From NCBI GenBank assembly GCA_021776515.1, contig JAJFFS010000011.1, positions 186,001 through 250,000 of the forward strand: a stretch of DNA of 64,000 nt, written 5' to 3'. This DNA is from Robiginitomaculum sp. Its GTDB lineage: Bacteria > Pseudomonadota > Alphaproteobacteria > Caulobacterales > Maricaulaceae. The notes under the pieces were generated by a model. It made no database searches and was not told where the DNA came from. It worked only from the letters and a program-made list of their open reading frames with translations. Position 1 is the first letter of the stretch, and each line of letters opens with the position of its first letter. This document shows positions 8,892 through 17,900 of this stretch, one piece after another. The translations under genes were made by a program, and so were the position numbers.

Positions 8892-9781
8892 GTGCGTTTG
8901 TCGAATTCGCACCGGCCAAGATTAACCTTGGCCTGAGCGTTGGCGTGCCGGATGTAGATGGTTATCACCCGCTGGGCAGTTTGGTGGTGTTTGCCAGTGT
9001 CGGTGATCGCCTTTCTTTTAATCCTGCACCTGATCTTGTTTTGCGTTGCAACGGGCCGTTTGGAGAAAACCTGGGTTCCGGGCCAGATAATCTGGTTTTA
9101 CGTGCCGCCCGTGCTTTGCAATCTGCAACGGGTACAACCAGCGGCGCACACATTACCCTGCACAAAACCCTGCCTGTTGCATCAGGCATTGGTGGGGGTT
9201 CAGCCGATGCAGCGGCCAGCTTGCGTGGTCTAAACCAAATGTGGAATTGTGGGTTAAAAGCACGCCAACTGGAAAACATTGGCGCCGATATTGGTGCGGA
9301 TATTCCGGTCTGTGTGCAAAGTCGAGCCCGGTATATGCGCGGTCGCGGCGAAATACTGGAAGATGTTTCGGGCTGGCCAGCGCTGGATGCCGTGCTGATT
9401 AATCCCGGGATTTCTGTCGCTACAAAGGATGTGTTCGCTCGTTTTGATCAATTAGGTCTGGGAGCCGCGTTAACCGATGCTGCTTTTGTGCCCGCAAGTC
9501 ATAAAAACGATGCGCTCATACAACTTGAAAGCCTGACCAATGATCTGACCATTGCCGCGTGCGAGGAGGTCTCTGTCATTGGTGAGCTTCTTGGAGAGTT
9601 GGCAAAACACCCAAAGACACACCTGGCCCGCCTTTGCGGCTCCGGCGCCACGTGTATGGCGCTGACGACTTCGGCACAAGAGGCCACAGATCTGGCGGCA
9701 GAATTAAGGCTACACCACCCGCAATACTGGATCCGCCCTGTAACGCTGGGCATTTCCTCCAGGGCACAAGCGCCCAGTTAA
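8888..9781 (+). CDS. ispE: 4-diphosphocytidyl-2-C-methyl-D-erythritol kinase
   Basis: A GHMP-family kinase of 297 residues that phosphorylates CDP-methylerythritol in the MEP isoprenoid pathway. It begins with the typical APAKINLGLSVG segment. The ATP-binding loop PVASGIGGGSADAAASL lies around residues 97-113 and the C-terminal motif LCGSGATCMAL is present. The start is TTG 8888, sharing bases with the upstream stop. The adjacent glycosyltransferase uses undecaprenyl phosphate, a product of this pathway, but the 157 bp gap leaves co-transcription uncertain. Confidence 0.93.
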   Translation: MSAFVEFAPAKINLGLSVGVPDVDGYHPLGSLVVFASVGDRLSFNPAPDLVLRCNGPFGENLGSGPDNLVLRAARALQSATGTTSGAHITLHKTLPVASGIGGGSADAAASLRGLNQMWNCGLKARQLENIGADIGADIPVCVQSRARYMRGRGEILEDVSGWPALDAVLINPGISVATKDVFARFDQLGLGAALTDAAFVPASHKNDALIQLESLTNDLTIAACEEVSVIGELLGELAKHPKTHLARLCGSGATCMALTTSAQEATDLAAELRLHHPQYWIRPVTLGISSRAQAPS

Positions 9782-9938
9782 CAAGGAAAAAGGCCACACT
9801 CAGAGTCTTTGAGCTTTGAAGCCCGAGAACCCTAGATTGGTCGTTATCTTAGTGTTAGGAATGCCAAAATACAGCTATACACTGTGTGGGAACACCCTCA
9901 ACGAACAAACACTTTTTCTCGGCGGCTCCAAAACCTAT

Positions 9939-10982
9939 ATGCTCTTAACTTCACCCATCATTCTCAGTCTTGTGTCCGGCACCCTTGTCTCCTTTCTGGT
10001 CACCTATCTGGCGATGAAATGGCGCGTACTGGATCACCCGAATGATCGCTCCTCGCATACCGTTTCAACCCCCAAAGCCGGTGGACTGGGGGTTATGGCT
10101 GGTGCAATGATGCCACTTGCCTTTGCCACTTCCACAGGTGCGTTTGGTGTGCCTTCTGCACAACTTATAGCGTTTATCCTGTTTGGTTTACTAGCAGGTT
10201 TGTTGGGGTTTTACGATGATTTGCGTGATCTGTCGGCGCGCCTGAAATTTTTTACCCTGGCCGTGCTGGCCTTCGGGGTGGCGGTATATGTCTATCCGGT
10301 TAGTCACTTTACGCTGGATCAGGGGCAAATTACCCTGCCTTTGTTTTTTGCTTTTTTGGGAACAGCGCTGTGGGTATTTGTGCTGGGCAACGCAGCTAAC
10401 TTCATGGATGGGTCAGATAGTCTGGTTGCAATTGGTGGTGTCATAACCGCGGCGACATTAGCGCTCTTATCGCTGGATGCGGGCAATCATGTTGCCGCCT
10501 TAATGGCTTTGGCACTGGTGGTTGCGCTTTTAGGGTTTTTACCTCTGAACATCCCGCCCGCCCGGGTATTTCTGGGCGATACGGGCGCGCTTTTTATCGG
10601 GTTCTGGCTGGGTGGCATCACCTTGCTTTATATCCATGATGGTCCAAAGAGCGCTGTCTATGCCGCAGTGCTGGTCTTCATGCCCTGGCTATCGGACATT
10701 TTATTAACAATGGCCTGGCGAGCATATCACCGCATGGATTTACTAAGTGCGCACAAGGACCATGTCTATCAACTGATGCTTCGACGCGGAGCCGGTCATG
10801 GTGCGGTCGCGGGTTTTCTGGCCCTGCAAACCCTTGTTTGCGGTGCATTGGCCTGGGTATTTCGCGCCTCTGCCACCAGCGAGTTACTGGCGCTGGGGTC
10901 TATCGCAACACTGGCTGTTATCGGGCACTGGTGGGCCCGCAAGATCTTTACCGCCCCCCCTAACGGGGCCACAGAATTATAG
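9939..10982 (+). CDS. WecA/MraY-like polyprenyl-phosphate glycosyl-1-P transferase
   Basis: A polytopic membrane enzyme of about 347 residues and roughly ten spans. It belongs to glycosyltransferase family 4, which moves a sugar-1-phosphate from a UDP-sugar to undecaprenyl phosphate to start O-antigen or capsule chains. Family landmarks are HPNDRSSH...PKAGGLG near the N-terminus, the metal-binding FYDDLRD, NAANFMDGSDSL, RVFLGDTGALFIGF and the late HKDHVYQL. ATG 9939 starts a normal first transmembrane helix; an in-frame start at 9816 would add an unlikely 41-residue tail. No strong ribosome site is visible at either. The sugar donor is unknown. Its stop overlaps the convergent lysC-lysA gene by 6 bp. 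Confidence 0.8.
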   Translation: MLLTSPIILSLVSGTLVSFLVTYLAMKWRVLDHPNDRSSHTVSTPKAGGLGVMAGAMMPLAFATSTGAFGVPSAQLIAFILFGLLAGLLGFYDDLRDLSARLKFFTLAVLAFGVAVYVYPVSHFTLDQGQITLPLFFAFLGTALWVFVLGNAANFMDGSDSLVAIGGVITAATLALLSLDAGNHVAALMALALVVALLGFLPLNIPPARVFLGDTGALFIGFWLGGITLLYIHDGPKSAVYAAVLVFMPWLSDILLTMAWRAYHRMDLLSAHKDHVYQLMLRRGAGHGAVAGFLALQTLVCGALAWVFRASATSELLALGSIATLAVIGHWWARKIFTAPPNGATEL

Positions 10983-13586
10983 AGCGACCTGGCTCTCCAG
11001 TATAAACTCCTTCGCCGGAGCGCGTAAATTATAACGGCTGCCCATCACCGCGCCATAAGCACCTGTATTGGCAATCAGCAATACATCGCCTTCTTTTGTG
11101 GGTGGTAAATGCCGGTCTACGCCCACTATATCAGCGGATTCGCAGATCGGGCCAACAATACTGATCGGGGTAAGCCCTGCCTCTTCATTCAGACGGGTCA
11201 GGTTGGCAATATCGTGGTGGGCACCATAAAGCGCCGGACGAATAAGCGAATTCATACCTGTTTCCAGTCCGGCATAAACGCTTGAGCCTTTGGTTTTGAT
11301 CTGTGTGACACAGGCCAATAAAACCCCGGATTCGGCAACAATATAACGTCCGGGTTCCAGCCATATTTCCAGCCCAGGGCACGCGGTGCGCACCAGCGTC
11401 AGGCTTTCGTCCAGCGCGGCCAAATCCAGCGCATTGGCGCCAGCGGTATCAGGTACACCCAGACCACCACCCAGATTGAGCACTTGCAGGTCAGGAAAGT
11501 CACCCGCCAGCGATGCCTGCAATTCGGCAATATCACGCCAATGTCCAGGGTCAAGTATACCGCTGCCAGCATGAGAGTGCAGACCTATAATTGTTGCGCC
11601 AGCGGCTTTGGCCAATGTGCGCATGTGCGGCAAATCGGCGATGGGAATACCAAATTTGGCACGTACCCCGGCTGTTTGCACATGACGATGATGGCCGCGA
11701 CTGCGTATCGGGTCTATACGCAATATAATATTTGCCCCGGCGAAAACTGACGGCCAGTGTTCTAACGGGTGCAGGTTATCCAGTGTCAGGCGCACACCGT
11801 GCGCCAATGCAGCCTCATATTCCTGGCGGGGTGCAAAATTTGGGGTGAATAAAATACGCTGTGGGTCCATGTCCGGAATTTGGGCAAAAACATGCTTAAT
11901 TTCTGCAAGCGATACGCATTCTATGCCCAATCCCTCACCGGCTACGGTTCTCAGAACCTCCGGGTGGGCGTTTGCCTTCATGGCATAGAACGCACGATCA
12001 ACATTGTTCAACTTCATCAGCGCGCTGGCTCGCTGACGTACCGTTTCAATGTCATAAACAAACGCCGCCGCGCCCTCTGGTTTAATAGCCAACAGGGCGG
12101 CCTGTTTTGTCACCCACCAGGGCGGGGTGGCTGAACCTGTTGCCGGCAAGGTAACACTTTCTTCCCAGGGGGGACCAAACACCTTGTCTTCAGGCTCGAC
12201 CTCGACCATTTCATCATGCAAACGCCGCGCCAGCTTCTGGGCCTGGTCTTCGTCTACCACCACGGTAAAATTCAAATCATTGGCCGCCTGACTGACCAGA
12301 CGAACCGGGTGTTCACGAAACAGTGCCAATGCGGGCGTCAGCTTGTGCAAAATTGTGCGAATGCCCCGCCCAACAAGGCTGACAGAAGCACAATTGCGTA
12401 AAATACTAACCCGGCATAATGATGCCAGATCGGTTTGCAACTGTTCCAGCGCCGCTTCATCCAGATTTTGGCCCGCATCCAGCGAAACAGTAACGCTGGC
12501 TTCAGATGTGGAGACTAAATCAACAGACAAATTGTTGTGCTCAAACGCGGCAAAGGCCTTGGCCAGAAACCCCGCCTCACCCCACATGGCGGATGAGGTC
12601 ATGGAAACCAGAATAATGCCGCGCTTGATCGTTATTGCCTTGACGCGAGCATTGGTATCAGCGGGCCTGGCGCTGATGTACGTGCCTTCAGCCTCAGGCT
12701 GCATGGTGCATTTTATCTGCACCGGAATTTGTGCGCGGCGCACCGGAGGCAGTGCCCGTGGGTGCACAACCTTGGCACCCATCAGAGCAATCTCATGGGC
12801 CTCGTCATAACTAAGGTCTTTAAGAAGACGCGCCGAAGATGTCAGGCGCGGATCTGCGCTAAACATGCCCGGCACATCGGTCCAGATGTCCAACCGTTGT
12901 GCCTGTAGTTTCGCGGCAAAAAGCGCCGCTGAAACGTCTGACCCGCCACGGCCAAGCAACACCGTTTCATCTTTGGCATTACGCGCAATAAACCCCTGGG
13001 TCAGCACCACATCACCAGACAAGGCACCCAGTATTTCCTGCAAGGCTGGATCAGCTCCATCTTCGCATATTGCACCAAGGTGTTGATGCGCATGCCCTGC
13101 TCGATCCTGTTGTACACAAACCAGCCCATCGCGGGCATCAAACAGTGAAACCGCCAGACCTTGTGCATTTAGCCGCGCAAAGCCCAGCGCAGTAGCCATA
13201 ACTTCACCTTCAGCCAGAATACGGGCGCGGACACGCGGGCTTGCTTCACCAACCAGTGTAATGCCGCCCAACCACCGCTTAAGGCGGTCAAGAGATGGTG
13301 CGATCAGCGCTTCACCATCTACACCCAGATCATTGGCCAGATCGATGTGGCATTGGGCGATCGCGCTTAACTCTTCTGCCCCGTCTTCAGACAAAGCATT
13401 TTCAATGGCAGCCTCCAGCATATTGGAAACTTGCGATAACGCAGAATGCACAATCAAGGGCCGCTCATCGGCATTTATATGCGCACGAAGAATACCTTCT
13501 ATTGTTTCCCAGCGGGCTAATGAGGACACACTTGTGCCACCAAATTTTGCCACCACCCAGGGACGCGCATCCGTTTCGGACTTCAT
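10977..13586 (-). CDS. Fused aspartokinase / diaminopimelate decarboxylase
   Basis: An 869-residue two-enzyme polypeptide covering the first and last steps of lysine synthesis. Residues 1-460 are an aspartokinase: K14-FGGTS loop, LLGRGGSDVSAALFA (near 211), TDVPGMFSADPR, then ACT-type regulatory repeats (about 320-455) likely to sense lysine. Residues 500-869 are a PLP-dependent meso-diaminopimelate decarboxylase: FYAMKANAHP with PLP lysine K537, LHSHAGSGI, LNLGGGLGV, EPGRYIVAESG and the ICESADIVG cysteine motif. The fusion matches the bifunctional form known from Xanthomonas and Xylella. It is convergent with the upstream transferase gene and divergent from yerC-his, with 168 bp between starts. 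No lysine riboswitch was recognised in the leader. Confidence 0.93.
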   Translation of the reverse strand: MKSETDARPWVVAKFGGTSVSSLARWETIEGILRAHINADERPLIVHSALSQVSNMLEAAIENALSEDGAEELSAIAQCHIDLANDLGVDGEALIAPSLDRLKRWLGGITLVGEASPRVRARILAEGEVMATALGFARLNAQGLAVSLFDARDGLVCVQQDRAGHAHQHLGAICEDGADPALQEILGALSGDVVLTQGFIARNAKDETVLLGRGGSDVSAALFAAKLQAQRLDIWTDVPGMFSADPRLTSSARLLKDLSYDEAHEIALMGAKVVHPRALPPVRRAQIPVQIKCTMQPEAEGTYISARPADTNARVKAITIKRGIILVSMTSSAMWGEAGFLAKAFAAFEHNNLSVDLVSTSEASVTVSLDAGQNLDEAALEQLQTDLASLCRVSILRNCASVSLVGRGIRTILHKLTPALALFREHPVRLVSQAANDLNFTVVVDEDQAQKLARRLHDEMVEVEPEDKVFGPPWEESVTLPATGSATPPWWVTKQAALLAIKPEGAAAFVYDIETVRQRASALMKLNNVDRAFYAMKANAHPEVLRTVAGEGLGIECVSLAEIKHVFAQIPDMDPQRILFTPNFAPRQEYEAALAHGVRLTLDNLHPLEHWPSVFAGANIILRIDPIRSRGHHRHVQTAGVRAKFGIPIADLPHMRTLAKAAGATIIGLHSHAGSGILDPGHWRDIAELQASLAGDFPDLQVLNLGGGLGVPDTAGANALDLAALDESLTLVRTACPGLEIWLEPGRYIVAESGVLLACVTQIKTKGSSVYAGLETGMNSLIRPALYGAHHDIANLTRLNEEAGLTPISIVGPICESADIVGVDRHLPPTKEGDVLLIANTGAYGAVMGSRYNLRAPAKEFILESQVAL

Positions 13587-13714
13587 TTCAAACTCCAGCG
13601 CCGATTAAGGCAAATTTAAGCGGGCCTTCTTGGGCAGCCAGACGGCTAATGTCCAGCACCAACTTTACATTCAGGCGTTTTGTTCTGCAAAAAAACCTTG
13701 CCCTTGTTGTTTTA

Positions 13715-13736
13715 TTGTATTAGCACGCTAATACAA
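13715..13736. promoter_or_regulatory. Perfect palindrome, candidate TrpR-like operator
   Basis: Half-sites TTGTATTAGC (13715-13724) and GCTAATACAA (13727-13736) are perfect inverted repeats around a 2 bp centre (AC). They lie 19 bp upstream of the yerC GTG, where core promoter elements would sit. The arms recall the CTAG-centred half-sites of the E. coli TrpR operator, and the first gene downstream encodes a TrpR-family protein. Autoregulation and control of the his operon are inferred, possibly also of the divergent lysine gene. Confidence 0.65.
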
Positions 13737-13754
13737 ATATGCAAGAGGTACACT

Positions 13755-14072
13755 GTGACAATCAACGATTCAGATACATCAGGAGGCGACAACAAACGTG
13801 CGCAAGAAAGCACCTTGTTAGAGGCGTTTTCGGCGTTCAAAACACCGCAAGAGCTGGAGCTTTTTCTTACAGACCTTTGCACGCCGGCAGAATTGCGGGC
13901 ACTGGCCTCACGGTGGCAGGTTGCGCAATTGCTGGATGAGGGCAACATTTCTTACCGTGACATTAGCGAACAAACCGGTGCCAGCACAACCACTGTGGGA
14001 CGGGTCGCACGGTTTTTAAACGAGGAGCCCCACCAGGGTTACCGGTTGGCACTTGATCGTGTGCAGGGGTAA
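13755..14072 (+). CDS. YerC/YecD-family TrpR-like regulator
   Basis: A 105-residue DNA-binding protein of the Trp repressor superfamily. The all-helical core runs from about residue 20. The helix-turn-helix is ISYRDISEQTGASTTTVGRV (about 68-87), preceded by the family-typical LTDLCTPAELRALASRW segment. GTG 13755 is chosen because AAGAGG lies 6 bp upstream; an in-frame extension upstream would run through the palindrome. It is 3 bp from hisG and heads the histidine operon. TrpR-family proteins predicted to control histidine genes have been described in Firmicutes (recalled, not checked). Histidine as corepressor is inference. Confidence 0.85.
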   Translation: MTINDSDTSGGDNKRAQESTLLEAFSAFKTPQELELFLTDLCTPAELRALASRWQVAQLLDEGNISYRDISEQTGASTTTVGRVARFLNEEPHQGYRLALDRVQG

Positions 14073-14075
14073 ATC

Positions 14076-14960
14076 ATGAACAACATATTACGTATTGCCG
14101 TTCAAAAAAAAGGCCGCCTGGCAGATGACAGCATCCGGCTTTTGAAACAAGCCGGGCTTGGCATATTTCGCAACCCGGGGGCGCTGACCTGCCGGGCGCA
14201 AGGACTGCCCGTAGAGTTACTGTTCGTTCGTGATGATGATATTCCTTCACTGGTTGCCAAGGGCGTTTGTGATCTTGGTATTGCTGGCGAAAATGTTTTG
14301 CGCGAAGAGGCGCTGGAAGCGCTTGCAGAAACAAACCTGCAAACCGTCCGGGCGCTAGGGTTTTCACGCTGCACCTTGAAACTGGCCGCGCCGCGAGACG
14401 GAGGCATTAAGGCAATAACAGACCTTGCGGGCATGAAAATTGCTACTTCCTATCCGGAAATCCTAAAAGAGTTTTTGTGCGATCAGGATATAACGGCTGA
14501 GTGCGTCACCTTAAAAGGCGCCGTTGAAATTGCCCCGGCACTAGGCCTTGCAGATGTCATTTGTGATCTGGTTTCCTCCGGAGCCACGCTGGCAGCCAAC
14601 GGCCTCGTTGATTTTGCCACCGTTATGCAAAGCGAGGCGCTTCTGGTGCGCTCACCCGCACGCTGGAATGATGACAAGGAAGCCCTTTTGGCCCGGTTAT
14701 TGAGGCGCATTGACGGCGTTCTGGCCAGTCGGGCCACCAAATACATCATGCTCAATGCACCCAAAGATGCCATAGAGGACATTACCGCATTGCTGCCGGG
14801 GGCTGATGCCCCAACCATTATGCCGCTGGCCGGACGTGACGACCAGATGGCCGTGCATGCGGTCTGCCGGGAAACCATTTTCTGGGATACACTGGAGCAG
14901 CTTGAAGCACGCGGTGCCCATGCCATTCTGGTTCTGCCCATTGAAAAAATGATGGGCTAG
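14076..14960 (+). CDS. hisG: ATP phosphoribosyltransferase, long form
   Basis: The first enzyme of histidine synthesis joins ATP and PRPP. It has 294 residues, the long HisG with a C-terminal regulatory ACT-like domain (about 220-294, ending ILVLPIEKMMG), so no HisZ is needed and histidine feedback is expected. Catalytic-domain marks are QKKGRLADDS, VRDDDIPSLV, DLGIAGENVL and ICDLVSSGATLAANGL. The sequence reads like enteric HisG rather than the short HisG/HisZ pair. It starts 3 bp after yerC. Confidence 0.96.
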   Translation: MNNILRIAVQKKGRLADDSIRLLKQAGLGIFRNPGALTCRAQGLPVELLFVRDDDIPSLVAKGVCDLGIAGENVLREEALEALAETNLQTVRALGFSRCTLKLAAPRDGGIKAITDLAGMKIATSYPEILKEFLCDQDITAECVTLKGAVEIAPALGLADVICDLVSSGATLAANGLVDFATVMQSEALLVRSPARWNDDKEALLARLLRRIDGVLASRATKYIMLNAPKDAIEDITALLPGADAPTIMPLAGRDDQMAVHAVCRETIFWDTLEQLEARGAHAILVLPIEKMMG

Positions 14961-14970
14961 GTGTGTGGTC

Positions 14971-16266
14971 ATGGATATTCTGAACTGGAACCAGTTAAGC
15001 AAGGCTGAACAGGAAAAGGCCTTACAACGCCCTGCCATGCAAGGTCGAGAATGCCGCAAAGCTGTAGGGCAAATCATTACAGCGATCAGGGAAAACGGTG
15101 ACGAAGCCATTCGTGAGTTTTCCAATCGCTTTGATGGTGTTGTGCCAGCACAATTACAAACCGGACAAAATGAGATTGAAACGGCCTGGGCTGAGCTAGA
15201 CGACGAGCACCAAAGCGCCATGCGTCGTGCCCATGATAATATAGCCCGCTTTCACCGCGCCCAATTGCCGAAAGATCTGGAAATTGAGGTTGAGCCCGGT
15301 CTTGTATGCAAACGTTTGGCACGTCCGCTGGATTGTGTTGGCATTTATGTGCCGGGCGGCAGTGCGCCATTATTTTCTTCGTTATTGATGGCGGCTATTC
15401 CGGCAAAGCTGGCAAATGTGGGCCGCATTATTGCAGCAAGCCCGCCGGGACGTGATGGAAAAGTGGCACCCATTATTCTGGCCGCAGCAAAATTGTGCGG
15501 CATTGATGAGGTTTATTGTGTTGGCGGCGCGCAAGCTGTTGCCGCCATGGCGTTTGGTACAAAAAGCATTCCCCGCGTCGATAAAGTTTTTGGTCCCGGA
15601 AATCAATGGGTAAGCGAAGCCAAGACACAGGTTACGCAAATAACGGGTGGCCCTGCCATTGATTTACCCGCAGGGCCCAGTGAGGTCATGGTGCTGGCGG
15701 ATGAGCGCGCAAACCCGGCATGGGTTGCCGCCGACCTGCTCAGCCAGGCCGAACACGATCCACAGGCGCACTTAATATTACTCTGTTTGAGTACAAACAC
15801 CGCAAAAACAATAGAGCATGAAGTGTTGCAACAACTGAACACGCTATCCCGCGCAGATATTGCCCGTGCCGCGCTTGGTAATGCCCGCCTGATCGTGGTT
15901 AAAAGCGTGGTTCAAATGCTGGATATTGCCAACACTTATGCACCAGAGCACCTGATTATCCAGATCGAAGGGGCCGACGAGTTTGTGCCTGAGGTACGCA
16001 ATGCCGGCTCTGTCTTTATCGGTGCTTACACCCCTGAGGCGTTGGGGGATTATGCCAGTGGCACCAACCATGTTTTGCCCACTGCCGGTGCAGCACGCGC
16101 TTATAGCGGCCTTGGCACCCAAAGTTTTATGAAATTCATTACCGTGCAACGCGCAACGCAAGACGCGCTTGTCGCCCTGGGGCCAACCGTACAAACGCTG
16201 GCACAACTGGAGGGACTGGAGGCCCATGCCAATGCCATCACCCTGCGCCTGGGTAACGCCTTATGA
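14971..16266 (+). CDS. hisD: Histidinol dehydrogenase
   Basis: A 431-residue zinc enzyme that oxidises L-histidinol to histidine in two NAD-dependent steps. Landmarks are YVPGGSAPLFSSLLM, VGGAQAVAAMAFGT, KVFGPGNQWVSEAK, the zinc/catalytic region DLLSQAEHDPQAH, YAPEHLI and DYASGTNHVLPT. ATG 14971 gives the conventional N-terminus; a GTG two codons upstream is also possible. It is 10 bp from hisG and overlaps hisCB by 4 bp (ATGA). Confidence 0.96.
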   Translation: MDILNWNQLSKAEQEKALQRPAMQGRECRKAVGQIITAIRENGDEAIREFSNRFDGVVPAQLQTGQNEIETAWAELDDEHQSAMRRAHDNIARFHRAQLPKDLEIEVEPGLVCKRLARPLDCVGIYVPGGSAPLFSSLLMAAIPAKLANVGRIIAASPPGRDGKVAPIILAAAKLCGIDEVYCVGGAQAVAAMAFGTKSIPRVDKVFGPGNQWVSEAKTQVTQITGGPAIDLPAGPSEVMVLADERANPAWVAADLLSQAEHDPQAHLILLCLSTNTAKTIEHEVLQQLNTLSRADIARAALGNARLIVVKSVVQMLDIANTYAPEHLIIQIEGADEFVPEVRNAGSVFIGAYTPEALGDYASGTNHVLPTAGAARAYSGLGTQSFMKFITVQRATQDALVALGPTVQTLAQLEGLEAHANAITLRLGNAL

Positions 16267-17900
16267 GCACCCTGATCGACAAAATTGCCCGGCCAGAAAT
16301 TGCCAGCCTTACCCCGTATGCCGCGCGCGGCGGTGCGCGGGCAGAAGCGTTACAACTGGATGCTAATGAAAACCCCTGGGCGCCACCCGGTGCAAGTGGG
16401 CCGTGGAACCGCTATCCAGAGCAACAACCCGCTGCATTAGTCTCACGTTTGGCGGCGCTATACGGCGTTGAGCACGATCAGTTGTTACTCACCAGAGGCG
16501 CTGATGAGGGTATTGACCTCTTGTTTCGGGCAACCTGCCAGGCGGAGCAAGATGCGGCCCTGATAACGCCGCCGACCTTTGGGCTTTATGCTGTCGCTGC
16601 ACAGGTTCAAGGAGCGAAACTTGTCTCTGTGCCTCTGGACGAAAATTTTGGCCTGAAGATTGATGGCATTATTGCCGCCATACAAGACAACCCGGTCAAG
16701 CTTGTTTTTCTGTGCAGCCCCAACAACCCTACCGGCAATATGATTACCCGCGACGACGTATTGTCGATGGCTAAGGCGTGCCCGGACCAGCTTGTTGTTG
16801 TTGATGAGGCCTATATCGAATTTGCCGATACGCCCAGTCTGGCTGCCGATATAGGTGTCACTCCCAATCTGGTCGTCTTGCGAACCCTATCCAAGGCTTA
16901 TGCCCTTGCCGGGGCGCGTTTGGGGGCTGTGCTGGCGGGTCCGCCGGTGATCAATTTATTGCGTAAGGTTCTGCCGCCTTACCCGTTGGCGGCACCGGTC
17001 ATTGCCGAAGTTAGCCGCGCCCTTGCCCCGGTAAATATGGCCATATTTGCAGAACGCATCATCCGGATTAAACAAGAAAGGGCACGTATATCTGACGCGC
17101 TCAGTTGCTCTACTTTCGTAGATAAAATCTGGCCGTCATCTGCCAATTTCCTGCTAGTGAAATTAAAACCCGATACAGACATTACGGCACGCCTGAAACA
17201 GCAGACCATTCATGTGCGTGATTTTTCAAATCTGGGCGAGGGCATGATCCGCATCAGCATTGGTGCGCCAGAAGAAAATGATGCCCTGTTGGCTGCTTTT
17301 GGTGTTGATCCTGAAAACACAATCGCGGAGCGCGGTGCTGTTATTTCCCGCCAAACCAGCGAGACACAAATCAGCGCACTGGTGTCGCTTGATCGCCCTG
17401 AGCCTGTGCACATTGAAACCGGCATTGGGTTTTTCGACCACATGCTGGAACAAATCGCCCGCCATGGCGGTTTTTCGCTTGTCCTTAATGCCAAGGGCGA
17501 TCTGCATATTGATGAACACCACACAGTTGAGGATTGCGCCATTGTACTGGGGCAGGCCTTGCGCGAGGCCCTGGGAGACCGCGCCGGTATTGGCCGCTAT
17601 GGCTTTACCCTGCCTATGGATGAGGCACAGGCCCGTATAGCTATTGACCTTTCCGGGCGGCCAGCATTTCGTTTTGATGCCGAGATTTCTGAAACAGGTG
17701 CTGGCGAATTGAGCGGTCAGATGGTCCCTCATTTTTTTGAAACCCTTGGCCAACACCTGGGCGCTGCCATTCACATAGAGGCAGAAGGGCGGAACACCCA
17801 CCACATTATAGAGGGTATTTTCAAAGGCTTTGGCCGCGCACTGCGCCCTGCGCTGGCGCGTCAGGGTAGCGCCATTCCTTCAAGCAAGGGGGTTTTGTGA
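16263..17900 (+). CDS. HisC-HisB fusion: aminotransferase plus IGP dehydratase
   Basis: One 545-residue frame carries two consecutive his enzymes. Residues 1-348 are histidinol-phosphate aminotransferase: LDANENPWAPP, RYPEQQP, GADEGIDLL, CSPNNPTGN, DEAYIEFA and PLP lysine K211 in RTLSKAYALAG. Residues 359-545 are imidazoleglycerol-phosphate dehydratase: IETGIGFFDHMLEQIARHGG, the manganese motif DEHHTVED with H419/H420, GFTLPMDEAQARIAIDLSGRP, the second metal motif NTHHIIEGIFK and the C-terminus PSSKGVL. The linker is only about 10 residues. Both halves resemble enteric proteins, yet the phosphatase domain that precedes this dehydratase in enteric HisB is absent. ATGA overlap with hisD. Confidence 0.93.
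   Translation: MSTLIDKIARPEIASLTPYAARGGARAEALQLDANENPWAPPGASGPWNRYPEQQPAALVSRLAALYGVEHDQLLLTRGADEGIDLLFRATCQAEQDAALITPPTFGLYAVAAQVQGAKLVSVPLDENFGLKIDGIIAAIQDNPVKLVFLCSPNNPTGNMITRDDVLSMAKACPDQLVVVDEAYIEFADTPSLAADIGVTPNLVVLRTLSKAYALAGARLGAVLAGPPVINLLRKVLPPYPLAAPVIAEVSRALAPVNMAIFAERIIRIKQERARISDALSCSTFVDKIWPSSANFLLVKLKPDTDITARLKQQTIHVRDFSNLGEGMIRISIGAPEENDALLAAFGVDPENTIAERGAVISRQTSETQISALVSLDRPEPVHIETGIGFFDHMLEQIARHGGFSLVLNAKGDLHIDEHHTVEDCAIVLGQALREALGDRAGIGRYGFTLPMDEAQARIAIDLSGRPAFRFDAEISETGAGELSGQMVPHFFETLGQHLGAAIHIEAEGRNTHHIIEGIFKGFGRALRPALARQGSAIPSSKGVL

Noticed and set aside
9816-9938. 41-residue N-terminal extension of the WecA-like transferase
   Set aside because: It has no family similarity and would precede the first membrane helix with an unusual tail; ATG 9939 fits the family better, although no ribosome site is strong.
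13605-13619. TTAA-N7-TTAA near the lysC-lysA start
   Set aside because: It matches the short CtrA pattern but lacks the trailing C, has no phased neighbours, and about one such 8-base match is expected by chance in 64 kb.
13587-13700. Possible lysine riboswitch in the leader of the lysine fusion gene
   Set aside because: The leader is only about 100 bases and shows none of the conserved L-box helices that I can recognise.
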